A stretch of 64,000 nucleotides of DNA from Gemmatimonas sp. (GCA_009380025.1 WHSP01000003.1:1-64000), one strand, 5' to 3'. Positions 7,884-19,055 are shown, counted from the stretch's first letter. A program made the numbers and translations. The notes: a model not told the origin generated them from the letters alone.

Positions 7884-8984
7884 ATGAGAGAAGCGACATC
7901 GTTGTCGAATTCCGGCCTGGAATGGCTCGCAGCCGATGGGCCCTCCTCGGACGTCGTGCTCTCCACCCGGGTTCGGCTGGCGAGGAATCTGGAGAGTCAC
8001 CGGTTCGCCCTCCGCTCCGACGAAGCCGAACGAGAGGCTATTTTCGCGTCCGCACGGGAAGCCGCCGAGCGGACCCGTTCCCTGCGAGAAGGAACGGTTC
8101 TGGCAATGAGGCGCCTCGCAGAGCCGACGCGGCGAATTCTCCTCGAACGCCACCTCGTGAGCAAGGAGTTGGTGGGGGATGGAGAGCGGGAGCCCCCCGC
8201 TTTCAGCGGTCTCTTCCTCGCCGGGGACGACTCGCTCGGCATCATGGTGAACGAGGAAGACCACCTTCGGCTTCAGAGCCTGGTGAGCGGATTTCGACTT
8301 CGGGAAGCGTGGCGGCGTGTCGATGGCCTGGACGAGGAGTTGGGAATGCATCTCAGGTATGCATTCCACCCCGAGTTTGGCTATCTTACGTCATGTCCGA
8401 CGAACGTCGGTACGGGGTTGAGGGCGTCCGTTCTCGTCCACCTTCCCGCGCTCGTCCTGACGCAGGAAATCGGGAAGGTGCTCCAAGGGATCACGCAGGT
8501 CGGGCTGACCTTCCGCGGTCTCTATGGGGAGGGGTCGGAAGTCGTCGGAAACTTCTTCCAGATCTCGAACCAGACCACGCTGGGGAAGACGGAAGAAGAT
8601 CTGATCGATCATCTACAGAAGATCGTTCAGCAGGTCGTGACTTACGAGCAGCAGGCGAGGAACGTACTGCTACGGGATGCCCGCACCGTAATCGAAGACA
8701 AGGTCTGGCGGGCGTACGGTTTGCTTCGTTACGCGAGGTCGATTTCTTTCGAGGAAGTGATGAACCTTTTGAGTGGAGTTCGCCTCGGTTTGGGGCTGAA
8801 ACTTCTACCTAGAGTCCGTGTATACACGCTCAACCAAATCATGATCTTTACGCAGTCCGCTCACCTCGAGAAGCTGGCCGGAGCTTCCCTCTCGGCAGGC
8901 GACGCGGATTCCTACCGAGCCAGCTACATTCGTCGTCTTCTCGCTACGGAGGAGGCTCCAGATCACGAGGGCAACTCACAATAG
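7884..8984 (+). CDS. mcsB: Protein-arginine kinase McsB
   Basis: McsB phosphorylates arginine side chains, marking proteins for ClpC-ClpP degradation in Bacillus. The 366-residue product is a phosphagen-kinase-type enzyme: 'VVLSTRVRLARNLESHRF' (nucleotide-binding arginines), the loop 'GIMVNEEDHLRLQ' with the catalytic glutamate, and the signature 'LTSCPTNVGTGLRASVLVHL' with the active-site cysteine. The C-terminal 'YRASYIRRLL' resembles the RAxxxR-type phospho-arginine sensor segment of bona fide McsB (inference). All key residues appear present, so it should be active. It lies between mcsA and clpC. Confidence 0.95.
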   Translation: MREATSLSNSGLEWLAADGPSSDVVLSTRVRLARNLESHRFALRSDEAEREAIFASAREAAERTRSLREGTVLAMRRLAEPTRRILLERHLVSKELVGDGEREPPAFSGLFLAGDDSLGIMVNEEDHLRLQSLVSGFRLREAWRRVDGLDEELGMHLRYAFHPEFGYLTSCPTNVGTGLRASVLVHLPALVLTQEIGKVLQGITQVGLTFRGLYGEGSEVVGNFFQISNQTTLGKTEEDLIDHLQKIVQQVVTYEQQARNVLLRDARTVIEDKVWRAYGLLRYARSISFEEVMNLLSGVRLGLGLKLLPRVRVYTLNQIMIFTQSAHLEKLAGASLSAGDADSYRASYIRRLLATEEAPDHEGNSQ

Positions 8985-9007
8985 CAGCTAACACTCATCA
9001 GGACCGC

Positions 9008-9020
9008 GTCGCGCCGCGAC
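9008..9020. promoter_or_regulatory. Perfect short palindrome in the clpC leader
   Basis: 'gtcgcg c cgcgac' is a perfect 13-nt inverted repeat in the 68-nt mcsB-clpC spacer. It could be an operator half-pair, a weak RNA hairpin or chance in GC-rich DNA. It does not resemble a CtsR heptad repeat or CIRCE. Confidence 0.25.
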
Positions 9021-9052
9021 CAGGGCGGGGGTGATCGGCAGAAAGGCCGGCA

Positions 9053-11530
<2,478 letters not shown>

Positions 11531-11548
11531 CACCCAACCCATCGGCTG

Positions 11549-14080
11549 ATGTTTAGACGTTCGAAGGCGTTGCTCCCGGCGATCCTGGGAGCAATGCTGA
11601 CTATCAGCTTGGTAGGCACGGCCTGGGCGCAGGTGCCTCCTCCCGACCCGTCCGCACCGGCACCGCAGGTGCCTCCTCCTGACTCGGCCGCACCGGGAAC
11701 GCCGGCGCCTCTTCCCGACCCGACCGCATCGGGAACCGGTGTCCTCGTGGACAGCGTGGACGTCCGCGGGAACGAGCGCATGGAATCCGGCGAGATTCGT
11801 GTGGTCGCGGCGCTCCAGCCGGGCTACGAGGCGAGCCGGGTCGATGTCCAGAACGCGATCCGGCGGCTGATGGCGACGGGCAACTTCGAAACCGTCCAGA
11901 TCCTGTCCGAAGGGGACCCAGCCGCGGGTGTAACGCTGACCATCGAGGTCGAAGAGAGGCCCTACATCGTGGGCTTCGACATCGAGGGCCTCGACCGGGT
12001 GAACCCAAGCACGGTGCGCGACACCGTGGGCCTCATTGGCAACCAGCCTCTCAATCCTCAGTTGGTCAAGCGGGCGGAACGCACGATTCGTGATCTCCTC
12101 GCTCTTGAGGGGGTGCAGCTCGCTTCCCTGGATACGGCGATGGTGCCCGCCGGTGAGGACCCCAACTCCTATCGCCTGGTCTTCCAGGTCGAAGAGGGGA
12201 ATCGCCTCGCGGTCGCAGAGATCGACTTCGAGGGAAACGAGGCCTTCGACGACGAAGACCTTCGAGATGCGATCCAGACGAGGGAGGAGGGGTTCTTCTG
12301 GTTCCGGACGGGCCGCTTCGACCGCACGACCTTCCAGGAGGATCTGCTTCAGAACCTGCCAACGTTCTACGGACAAAGCGGCTACATCGACTTCACGGTG
12401 GTCTCCGACTCGATGGTGATCGATCCGGAGACTGGCAAGGCGCGCCTCGTGATCGCGGTCAACGAGGGACCACAGTATCGGCTCGGAGACTTCGGCATCG
12501 AGGGCGCGCGTCGCTTCCCGACCGACCAGATCGAGCGGATGTTCACCAGCCGGCGCCGCTCCGTCCTCGGCCTCCCATTCGGGGGTCGCGACGAACAGGA
12601 ACAGGGCGAGATCTTCGACCGCGCGGCGCTGGATGATGCGACTGCTCGCGTCGAACAGCTCTATAGGAACGAGGGTTACCTGTACGTCTCGGTCCAGCCC
12701 GTGGTCCAACGGGCCGAATCCGAGGACGGCGACCCAGTTGTGAACGTCACCTGGGCGATCTCGGAGGAGAGTCCGTTCTACGTCAACCGGGTGACGATCG
12801 AAGGGAATACGTACACCCACGAATCGGTCATTCGCGATCGGGTGGTCGTCTATCCTGGTGATATCTACAGTGAGGACCGGCTGATCCAGAGCTATCGGAG
12901 CATCGCGGCGCTGGGGTTCTTCGAGACCCCGCTTCCGGAACCGGGCATCGAGCCGAATCCCGAGGATGCAACGGTGGATATCGTCTTCCGGATCGTGGAG
13001 AAATCCACTGCACAGCTCAGCTTCGGGACCGCGATTGGTGGTGGCGGAGTTGGGAGAGCAGGCGGCGTTTCAGGTTTCCTGGGCGTGACCCAGCCGAACC
13101 TCTTCGGTCGGGCCAAGGAGGTCAGCGTTCAGGCCGAGTACGGATACGGGCGGAGCTCGTTCACTGCCTCCTACACGGATCCGGCCCTCTTCGGATCGCG
13201 AAACTCCGGCAGCGTCTCGGTCTTCCACACCGACGATCGCTATCGGGGATTCAGCTTCTCGGATGGCCGCTACGTCCGGACGGGTATTTCGCTCCGCTAC
13301 GGATTCCCGATTCTGAACTTCCGCTGGGCCCGCGGCTTTGCCGGTTACTCACTTTCCAGCATCAGCTACGAGGCGAGGGAGGCGGACGACTGTGCGGCCG
13401 GGAGTATCTTCTGTCAGCCCTCCGCTCTCTCCAGTTCGTTATCGGTCGGGGTTACCAGGGACACGAAGGATCACCCTCTCTTCCCGAGTGTAGGAACGAG
13501 CCAATCGCTCTCGTTGCAGCAGACCGGGGGACCCCTGGGCGGCGATGGAAACTTCCAGAAGCTGACCGGCAACGCCGATTGGTGGATTCCCGTTGGGCAG
13601 TTGGGAGGAGGTGAAGGCGGGGGGCGGCCAATCATCATCACCTTCGGGCTCCAGGCACGGGCTGGTGCGCTGTTCGGCGATGCGGAGCGATTCCCCATCG
13701 AGCGCTTCTGGCTCGGTGGAACGCAGTTCGGGCAGCCGCTTCGGGGGTATGAGGAATCGACGCTAACGCCCTTCGGGTATTTCGACCGGAACAGCGAATT
13801 GATCTCGAGCGGGGACCGACTCGGCGACGCATTCTTAGCGGTCACGGGTGAGTACGCGATCAGGTTCACGGACAACCTTTCACTCTCGGTCTTTAGCGAT
13901 GCCGGGGGCATCTGGAACGATCCGGCTGAGATCAACCCATCTCAGCTCTTCCGAAGCGTTGGCATAGGGGCGATGGTCGTGACTCCATTCGGGCCACTCG
14001 GCCTCGATTACGCCTACGGATTCGACAGGACCAACCCGGGTTGGCAGTTCCACTTCAAGATCAACCAGCCAGGCTTCTGA
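11549..14080 (+). CDS. bamA: Outer-membrane protein assembly factor BamA
   Basis: Core Omp85 insertase that folds beta-barrels into the outer membrane. The 843 residues comprise a signal peptide ('ALLPAILGAMLTISLVGTAWA', cleavage near residue 27), a Pro/Ala-rich stretch of about 36 residues made of a 12-residue repeat (listed separately), several POTRA domains from about residue 65 ('VDSVDVRGNERMESGEIRVV', 'VAEIDFEGNEAFDDEDLRDA', 'VNRVTIEGNTYTHESVIRDR') and a 16-strand-type barrel. The conserved loop-6 motif appears as 'PLRGYEEST', and the protein ends in Phe, the C-terminal BAM signal. It is followed by skp/ompH and lpx genes, a widely conserved order. Confidence 0.96.
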   Translation: MFRRSKALLPAILGAMLTISLVGTAWAQVPPPDPSAPAPQVPPPDSAAPGTPAPLPDPTASGTGVLVDSVDVRGNERMESGEIRVVAALQPGYEASRVDVQNAIRRLMATGNFETVQILSEGDPAAGVTLTIEVEERPYIVGFDIEGLDRVNPSTVRDTVGLIGNQPLNPQLVKRAERTIRDLLALEGVQLASLDTAMVPAGEDPNSYRLVFQVEEGNRLAVAEIDFEGNEAFDDEDLRDAIQTREEGFFWFRTGRFDRTTFQEDLLQNLPTFYGQSGYIDFTVVSDSMVIDPETGKARLVIAVNEGPQYRLGDFGIEGARRFPTDQIERMFTSRRRSVLGLPFGGRDEQEQGEIFDRAALDDATARVEQLYRNEGYLYVSVQPVVQRAESEDGDPVVNVTWAISEESPFYVNRVTIEGNTYTHESVIRDRVVVYPGDIYSEDRLIQSYRSIAALGFFETPLPEPGIEPNPEDATVDIVFRIVEKSTAQLSFGTAIGGGGVGRAGGVSGFLGVTQPNLFGRAKEVSVQAEYGYGRSSFTASYTDPALFGSRNSGSVSVFHTDDRYRGFSFSDGRYVRTGISLRYGFPILNFRWARGFAGYSLSSISYEAREADDCAAGSIFCQPSALSSSLSVGVTRDTKDHPLFPSVGTSQSLSLQQTGGPLGGDGNFQKLTGNADWWIPVGQLGGGEGGGRPIIITFGLQARAGALFGDAERFPIERFWLGGTQFGQPLRGYEESTLTPFGYFDRNSELISSGDRLGDAFLAVTGEYAIRFTDNLSLSVFSDAGGIWNDPAEINPSQLFRSVGIGAMVVTPFGPLGLDYAYGFDRTNPGWQFHFKINQPGF
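11629..11736 (+). repeat. Three 36-bp direct repeats encoding a Pro-rich linker in BamA
   Basis: Copies start at 11629, 11665 and 11701, each 36 bp ('gcaggtgcctcctcc...' pattern). They encode QVPPPDPSAPAP, QVPPPDSAAPGT and PAPLPDPTASGT between the signal peptide and the first POTRA. Copies 1 and 2 are close in sequence; copy 3 is degenerate. Confidence 0.85.
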
Positions 14081-14126
14081 ACTTTTGCCACAAGTACGGC
14101 TACGTTTTCCGAGTCGTTAATGCGTC

Positions 14127-14211
14127 GTCATCCCCGCGAAGGCGGGATCCAGTGGGGATCCAGTCGCCCCGTCGGCTTCAACCCCCGGATTCCCGCCTGC
14201 GCGGGCATGAC
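14127..14211. repeat. Dispersed palindromic repeat, copy 1
   Basis: Terminal arms 'gtcatccccgcgaaggcggga' and 'tcccgcctgcgcgggcatgac' are near-perfect inverted repeats, each able to fold as a small hairpin. The core 'gatccagtcgccccgtcggcttc' recurs almost exactly in the second copy at 31492-31594, and similarity continues a little beyond the right arm ('tggcggacg'). It fills most of the bamA-ompH spacer. It resembles REP or MITE-like extragenic palindromes with 'cccgcgaaggcggg' arms that are common in many bacterial genomes. Confidence 0.85.
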
Positions 14212-14255
14212 GGTTGGCGGACGACTCGCATACAGCGCCTTGGTTTAGAGGGCTG

Positions 14256-14284
14256 TTGAAAAACAGGCTGCCATCGTGTACTAA
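14256..14284 (+). promoter_or_regulatory. Candidate promoter upstream of ompH
   Basis: 'ttgaaa' (14256-14261), 17-nt spacer, 'tactaa' (14279-14284), ending 19 nt before the ompH ATG. The -10 match is weak. The same segment, 'ctgttgaaaaacag', forms a 5-bp stem with a GAAA loop and resembles ends of some insertion sequences, so it may be a remnant rather than a promoter. Confidence 0.25.
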
Positions 14285-14303
14285 GGAGATACGGGGAGAC
14301 CGA

Positions 14304-14828
14304 ATGAATCAAACTCTGTTGGCTTTCGCGACGTTCATCGCTCTGCTCCTTACGGGAGTCGTCGATGCAGAGGGCCAGGAGGCTCGCTACGGCTACATCA
14401 ACTCCCAGCGGATCATGGCTGAGGCTCCGGGAGCGACCGATGCCCAGACCGCGTTCGAGGGGGACATGGAGGGGTACCGGGCAGAGCTCGAGCAGCTGGA
14501 GACGGAGCTGGACACCCTCCAGCAGAGCCTCGAGCGGCAGCAGTCCACGCTGTCGACGGCTGCGCAACAAGAGGCGCAGCAGGAGATTCAGCAGAAGTTC
14601 ATAGCCTACCAGCAGAGACAGGCCGCACTGGAGGAGGAGGCACAGCAGAGGCAGGCGGAGCTGGTCGGGCCGATCATGGAGCGGATCTCGGTCGTCATCG
14701 AGGAAATCCGCGAGGAGGGCGGTTATGCAATGATCTTCGACGCCGCCACGGGTGCGCTGATCACGGCCGATCCTGCCCTCGACCTGACCGACCAGGTATT
14801 GGAGCGCCTTCAGAATTCCGCACAATAG
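14304..14828 (+). CDS. skp: OmpH/Skp-family periplasmic chaperone
   Basis: Skp-type chaperones hold unfolded outer-membrane proteins in the periplasm for BamA. The 174-residue product has a signal peptide ('TLLAFATFIALLLTGVVDA'), the family start 'YGYINSQRIMAEAPGATDAQ', a long Gln/Glu-rich coiled coil (about residues 55-120, 'ELEQLETELDTLQQSLERQQ') and the family C-terminus. ATG 14304 is preceded by purine-rich 'ggggag'. The ORF-track start at 14214 lies in the repeat region and is rejected. Position between bamA and lpxD is conserved across many diderms. Confidence 0.92.
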   Translation: MNQTLLAFATFIALLLTGVVDAEGQEARYGYINSQRIMAEAPGATDAQTAFEGDMEGYRAELEQLETELDTLQQSLERQQSTLSTAAQQEAQQEIQQKFIAYQQRQAALEEEAQQRQAELVGPIMERISVVIEEIREEGGYAMIFDAATGALITADPALDLTDQVLERLQNSAQ

Positions 14829-14853
14829 CGGAGCTAACGCAGGCCAACTTTAC

Positions 14854-14888
14854 AGCCTGTAGCCTCCCGGCTACAGGCTTCCTTTTTT
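14854..14888 (+). terminator. Strong Rho-independent terminator between ompH and lpxD
   Basis: A perfect 10-bp stem, 'agcctgtagc' with 'gctacaggct', a 6-nt loop and 'tccttttttcg'. It ends about 12 nt before the lpxD ATG, so lpxD must be reached by read-through, or from a promoter overlapping the stem. Confidence 0.9.
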
Positions 14889-14900
14889 CGTTGCGGAACA

Positions 14901-15938
14901 ATGCGCGAGATCACGTCTGGTGAGGTACGTTTGCTGGTTGGCGGTAGCCTGAAGGGGGAAGAAGATCGTGTGGTACACCAAGTTGCGCCGATCGACAGGG
15001 CAGGGCCGGAGGCGCTGTCGTTTGTTGCCAGCCCACGCTACCTCGCCTATCTTCAGGCCACCCGAGCTGGGGTTGTGTTGGTGAAGGCTGAGTGGTTGGA
15101 TACCGTTCCGAGCGCAACGACGGCGATCGTCGTGGAGGATCCGCACACTGCCCTTCAAGTCCTCCTGTCGGAGGTCTACCCCGAAGCGCCGAGTCGGAAA
15201 CCCGGCGTCCATCCGACGGCGATCATCGAGCCGGCGGCGAGCATCTCGTCCGAGGCGGCCGTTGGCCCCTATGCGGTGATTGGTAGCGACACCGTCATCG
15301 GGTCGAGTGAGATCGGTGCCCACGCCGTCATAGGGGCGGGCTGTCGAATCGGAGACGAGGTGATGATCCACTCGCACGCGACGCTCTACGATGACGTCGT
15401 CGTTGGTGATCGTGCGATCATTCATAGCGGCGCGCGGGTAGGAAGACCGGGTTTCGGCTATGTCTGGCGGGACGGCGGGCACCGGAAGGTCCCGCAGGTC
15501 GGAGGGTGCGTCATCGAAGCGGACGTCGAGATCGGGGCGAACGTTACGATCGACCGCGGTTCCGTCGGCGACACGGTTGTGGGGACCGGAACGAAGATCG
15601 ACAACCTCGTCCAGCTCGGACACAACGTTCAGATCGGCCGTCACGTTTTGCTGGTCTCGCAGGTCGGCATCGCGGGAAGTAGCACAGTGGGCGACGGGGC
15701 CGTTCTGGCGGGGCAGGTCGGGGTAGGGGGTCACCTGTCGATCGGAGCGAAGGCGACGGTAGGGGCGCAAGGAGGAGTCATTTCGGATGTGCCGGAGGGC
15801 GCCACCTACTCAGGCTATCCGGCCCGACCCCACCGTGAGGCGATGAAGGCGCAGGCGGGACTGTTCAAGCTACCGGAGATTCTACGCAGGCTCAGGCGAC
15901 TGGAAGCGGCGCTCTTCCGGGATCCTGGCGAGATGTGA
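14901..15938 (+). CDS. lpxD: UDP-3-O-acylglucosamine N-acyltransferase LpxD
   Basis: Third lipid A step: transfers a 3-hydroxyacyl chain from ACP to the 2-amino group of UDP-3-O-acyl-GlcN. The 345 residues have the N-terminal LpxD domain ('ALSFVASPRYLAYLQATRAG', about 38-57) and a left-handed beta-helix of hexapeptide repeats ('VIGSDTVIGSSEIGAHAVIG'). The catalytic histidine lies in 'DNLVQLGHNVQIGRHVLL'. A C-terminal helix follows. ATG 14901 has no clear ribosome-binding site. First gene of a tightly spaced lipid A operon. Confidence 0.96.
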   Translation: MREITSGEVRLLVGGSLKGEEDRVVHQVAPIDRAGPEALSFVASPRYLAYLQATRAGVVLVKAEWLDTVPSATTAIVVEDPHTALQVLLSEVYPEAPSRKPGVHPTAIIEPAASISSEAAVGPYAVIGSDTVIGSSEIGAHAVIGAGCRIGDEVMIHSHATLYDDVVVGDRAIIHSGARVGRPGFGYVWRDGGHRKVPQVGGCVIEADVEIGANVTIDRGSVGDTVVGTGTKIDNLVQLGHNVQIGRHVLLVSQVGIAGSSTVGDGAVLAGQVGVGGHLSIGAKATVGAQGGVISDVPEGATYSGYPARPHREAMKAQAGLFKLPEILRRLRRLEAALFRDPGEM

Positions 15939-15959
15939 GAGTGAAAGCCAAATAGCGGG

Positions 15960-17249
15960 ATGACGACACCGAGGCAGAGGACCATCGCGAGAACGGTAGA
16001 AATGGAGGGCATCGGCCTCCATACCGGCGCCCCCGTTCGGATGCGCCTGCTGCCGGCAGACGTGCAAACCGGGATTCGATTCCGACGGACCGATCTGGAC
16101 GAGCCAGCCGAAATTCCCGCGGTAGTCTCGAATGTCGTCGAGCTCGATCGGGGCACGGCGCTCGGCGTGGGCGGTGCACGCGTGAGCACGGTCGAGCACG
16201 TCCTCTCGGCGTTGGTCGGCATGGAGATCGACAATGTGGTCGTGGAGCTCGATGGGCCGGAACCGCCGGCGGCCGACGGGAGCGGGAGGCCCTTCGCGGA
16301 GCTGATCGCCGGCGCGGGCACGGTCGAGCAGGATGCGCCGGCGCGGATCCTCGCGCTCAACCAGGTGCTCACGGTGGAGGATGGCGACAGCCGATACGTC
16401 GTCTCACCGGGCGAGCGATACGAAATCTCGGTCACGATCCGCTTCGATCATCCGTGCATCGGAAGGCAGTTCACTTCGGTCGAGCTCGACACGGAGACGT
16501 TCGTTCGGGATGTCGCTCCGGCCAGGACCTTCGGATTCGCGGCTGAGGTCGATTCGCTCCGCGCCCGTGGGCTGGCTCGAGGTGGCTCGCTGGAGAACGC
16601 GATCGTGCTGACCGAAGACGGGCTGCATGAGGGGGTCGATCTCCGCTTCAAGGACGAGTTCGCCCGTCACAAGGTGCTGGATCTGGTGGGTGACCTCGCG
16701 CTCCTCGGAGGTCGGTTCCGTGGACACGTGATGGCGGAGCGACCGAGTCACCGCGGCAACGTCGCTCTTGCGCGGGGGATTCAGGCTCAGGCGGAGAAGC
16801 GTGCGCTCGCGCGTCCCATCCTGGACGTTCAGCAGATCTTCCAGTATCTGCCGCATCGCTACCCGTTCCTGCTCGTCGACCGCATCGTCGAATACGAGGA
16901 GAGAAAGCGAATCATCGGGCTGAAAAACGTCACGATCAACGAGCCCTTTTTCGCCGGCCACTTTCCCGGGCACCCGATCATGCCGGGCGTACTCATCATC
17001 GAGGCGATGGCCCAGGTAGGTGGTCTCTTGCTGATGGATGCGATCGAGAACCCGGAAGACAAGATCGTCTACTTCATGGCGCTCGACAACGTGAAATGGC
17101 GCCGCCCCGTGACGCCCGGGGACCAGATTCGTTTCGAGGTGGAGGTGCTCCAGATCCGGGGCAGGACCGCACGGATGAAGGGTGAGGGCACCGTCGATGG
17201 TCAGCTTGTCGCTGAGGCTGAAATGATGGCCCGTGTAGTGGACCGATGA
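15960..17249 (+). CDS. lpxC-fabZ: Bifunctional UDP-3-O-acyl-GlcNAc deacetylase / 3-hydroxyacyl-ACP dehydratase (LpxC-FabZ fusion)
   Basis: A 429-residue fusion of the committed lipid A deacetylase with the fatty-acid dehydratase. Residues 1-275 are LpxC: zinc-binding '[12 protein letters not shown]' (first His) and '[14 protein letters not shown]' (second His and Asp), plus '[12 protein letters not shown]'. Residues about 285-429 are FabZ: the hot-dog catalytic His in '[13 protein letters not shown]' and the catalytic Glu in '[14 protein letters not shown]'. Both active sites look intact. Such fusions are known in Bacteroidota and some other groups and couple use of the shared 3-hydroxyacyl-ACP pool. 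No separate fabZ lies in the fab cluster of this window. Confidence 0.96.
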   Translation: MTTPRQRTIARTVEMEGIGLHTGAPVRMRLLPADVQTGIRFRRTDLDEPAEIPAVVSNVVELDRGTALGVGGARVSTVEHVLSALVGMEIDNVVVELDGPEPPAADGSGRPFAELIAGAGTVEQDAPARILALNQVLTVEDGDSRYVVSPGERYEISVTIRFDHPCIGRQFTSVELDTETFVRDVAPARTFGFAAEVDSLRARGLARGGSLENAIVLTEDGLHEGVDLRFKDEFARHKVLDLVGDLALLGGRFRGHVMAERPSHRGNVALARGIQAQAEKRALARPILDVQQIFQYLPHRYPFLLVDRIVEYEERKRIIGLKNVTINEPFFAGHFPGHPIMPGVLIIEAMAQVGGLLLMDAIENPEDKIVYFMALDNVKWRRPVTPGDQIRFEVEVLQIRGRTARMKGEGTVDGQLVAEAEMMARVVDR

Positions 17250-17259
17250 GCGTTCGAGT

Positions 17260-18057
17260 ATGCTAATCTCGCCGCACCAATCCGGAGTAGAAATTCACTC
17301 GACCGCCCTCGTCGACGACTCGGCGGAGCTCGGTGACGGTGTGTCGGTCGGCCCTTTCTCGATCATCGGGCCGGGAGTCGTGATCGGAGCGGGAACGAGG
17401 CTCGGCCCCCACGTCCTCATCGAACGGGACACGGTGGTCGGGGCGGATTGTGTGTTGCACAAGGGAGCCGTTCTCGGCACCGACCCGCAGGACCTGAAGT
17501 ATTCCGGAGAGCCGACCCGCTTGATCGTCGGCGATCGCACGGTAATCCGGGAGTATGCGACACTGAACCGAGGCACGACGGCGATCGGCTTCACATCTGT
17601 GGGGAGTGACTGCCTGTTGATGGCGTACACGCACGTCGCTCACGACTGTCAGCTCGGGGATCACGTGATCCTGTCCAATTCGGTAAACATGGGCGGGCAC
17701 GTGGTGATCGGCGACTGGGCGATCGTCGGAGGAGTCACGGCGATCCACCAGTTCGTGCGGATCGGCCAACATGCATTCGTCGGCGGCGCTTCGCGGGTGG
17801 CGAAGGATATTCCACCCTTCGTGAAGGCCGCCGGCAGTCCGATTCAGCTGTATGGGCTCAACGGTGTCGGCTTGCAGCGGCGCGGCTTCTCCGAGGAAGT
17901 TCGCCGTGAACTGAAGAAGGCGTATCGGCTCTTTTTCGGGTCGTCCTACAATACGTCGCAGGCGCTCGCCAGAGCCCGGGATGAGCTGCGCACGATGCCC
18001 GAGATCGAAGCGTTCCTATCCTTCTTCGAGGCGAGCGGACGGGGCGTTACGGCGTGA
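17260..18057 (+). CDS. lpxA: UDP-N-acetylglucosamine O-acyltransferase LpxA
   Basis: First lipid A step: transfers a 3-hydroxyacyl chain to UDP-GlcNAc. The 265 residues form a hexapeptide beta-helix ('VDDSAELGDGVSVGPFSIIG' onward) with the catalytic His in 'YTHVAHDCQLGDHV' and the family motif 'GLNGVGLQRRGFSEE' before the helical C-terminus. Its stop overlaps the GTG of the next gene. Because a Gfo/Idh oxidoreductase gene follows, a UDP-GlcNAc3N substrate (amide-linked acyl chain) is conceivable but unproven. Confidence 0.96.
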   Translation: MLISPHQSGVEIHSTALVDDSAELGDGVSVGPFSIIGPGVVIGAGTRLGPHVLIERDTVVGADCVLHKGAVLGTDPQDLKYSGEPTRLIVGDRTVIREYATLNRGTTAIGFTSVGSDCLLMAYTHVAHDCQLGDHVILSNSVNMGGHVVIGDWAIVGGVTAIHQFVRIGQHAFVGGASRVAKDIPPFVKAAGSPIQLYGLNGVGLQRRGFSEEVRRELKKAYRLFFGSSYNTSQALARARDELRTMPEIEAFLSFFEASGRGVTA

Positions 18058-19055
18058 AAATCAGCGCACCCCTGCCGATGGCGGCGATCGGCGTCGGCAG
18101 TCTCGGATACCATCATGCGAGGCTACTTTCGGCCATCGACGAGGCCGTGGTGGTCGGCATTCACGACGCCGACCATGCAAGGGGTCGACAGGTCGCCGAA
18201 GAGCTCGGGCTCCGCCATTTCGAAAATCTCGACGCCTTGCTGCGGCAAGTCGAGGCGGCCGTAATCGCCGTCCCGACGACCGATCATTCCGAAGTCGCGC
18301 TCAGAGCGCTCGACCTGGGCGTTCACCTTCTGATCGAAAAGCCACTCGCCGCCTCCCTGGAGGAGGCGGACGCGATCCTCGAGGAAGCAACAAGGCGGGG
18401 ATTGCAGGTGGCTACGGGCCATGTGGAGCGCTTCAACGGCGCACTCCGGGCATGCGAACCGTACCTCGAGGTGCCGAGGTTCATCGAGTCGCATCGCCTC
18501 TCACCGTTCGGGTTGCGTGGAACGGATGTCGCAGTCGTCCTGGACCTGATGATCCACGACATCGACCTGGTCCTGGGGTTGGCACAGCGACCCGTCGAGT
18601 CGGTGGATGCGGTGGGGATCCCGGTGCTGACCCCGAACGTCGACATCGCGAACGCGCGCATGAAGTTCGCCGACGGAGCCGTCGCGAACATCACGGCGAG
18701 CCGCGTTTCGCGGGAGAAGATGCGGAAGATCCGGCTCTTCCAGGAGTCGGGATACATCAGCCTCGATCTGGCCGCCGCGAGGGGGGAGTTCCTTCGTCTC
18801 CGTCCCGGCGCCGTGCTGGCAAGCCCTCAGGCGATGGAACTCGGCATCTCTGGGCTCGTCGAGCGGATCGAATTGGAGGGAGACGGCAAGGAGCCGTTGC
18901 GCGCCGAGCTCGAATCCTTCGTCGACGCGATTCGCGGCGAAGGAAGGGTGGTGGTGAGTGGAGAAGACGGGCGTCGTGCGTTGGAGGTCGCCCTGGACAT
19001 CGTAGAAGGCATCCAATCCAATGTCCCTCATCCGCGTCCGGCGCGAGCGCCGTGA
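18054..19055 (+). CDS. Gfo/Idh/MocA-family oxidoreductase in the lipid A operon
   Basis: An NAD(P)-dependent sugar dehydrogenase-like protein of 333 residues. The N-terminal Rossmann motif is 'AIGVGSLGYHHARLL' and the family motif is 'LIEKPLAASLEEAD' (about residues 90-105). The C-terminal alpha/beta domain includes 'MIHDIDLVLGL'. GTG 18054 overlaps the lpxA stop. GnnA, which oxidises UDP-GlcNAc at C3 for diamino lipid A, belongs to this family and is encoded beside lpxA in some species. Its aminotransferase partner GnnB is not in this window, so the substrate remains unknown. Conserved placement between lpxA and lpxB suggests a role in lipid A or sugar-nucleotide metabolism. Confidence 0.88.
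   Translation: MKISAPLPMAAIGVGSLGYHHARLLSAIDEAVVVGIHDADHARGRQVAEELGLRHFENLDALLRQVEAAVIAVPTTDHSEVALRALDLGVHLLIEKPLAASLEEADAILEEATRRGLQVATGHVERFNGALRACEPYLEVPRFIESHRLSPFGLRGTDVAVVLDLMIHDIDLVLGLAQRPVESVDAVGIPVLTPNVDIANARMKFADGAVANITASRVSREKMRKIRLFQESGYISLDLAAARGEFLRLRPGAVLASPQAMELGISGLVERIELEGDGKEPLRAELESFVDAIRGEGRVVVSGEDGRRALEVALDIVEGIQSNVPHPRPARAP

Noticed and set aside
14230-14270. Insertion-sequence end ('gggctgttgaaaaacagg')
   Set aside because: It resembles some IS ends, but there is no partner repeat, target duplication or transposase; it also reads as a weak promoter.
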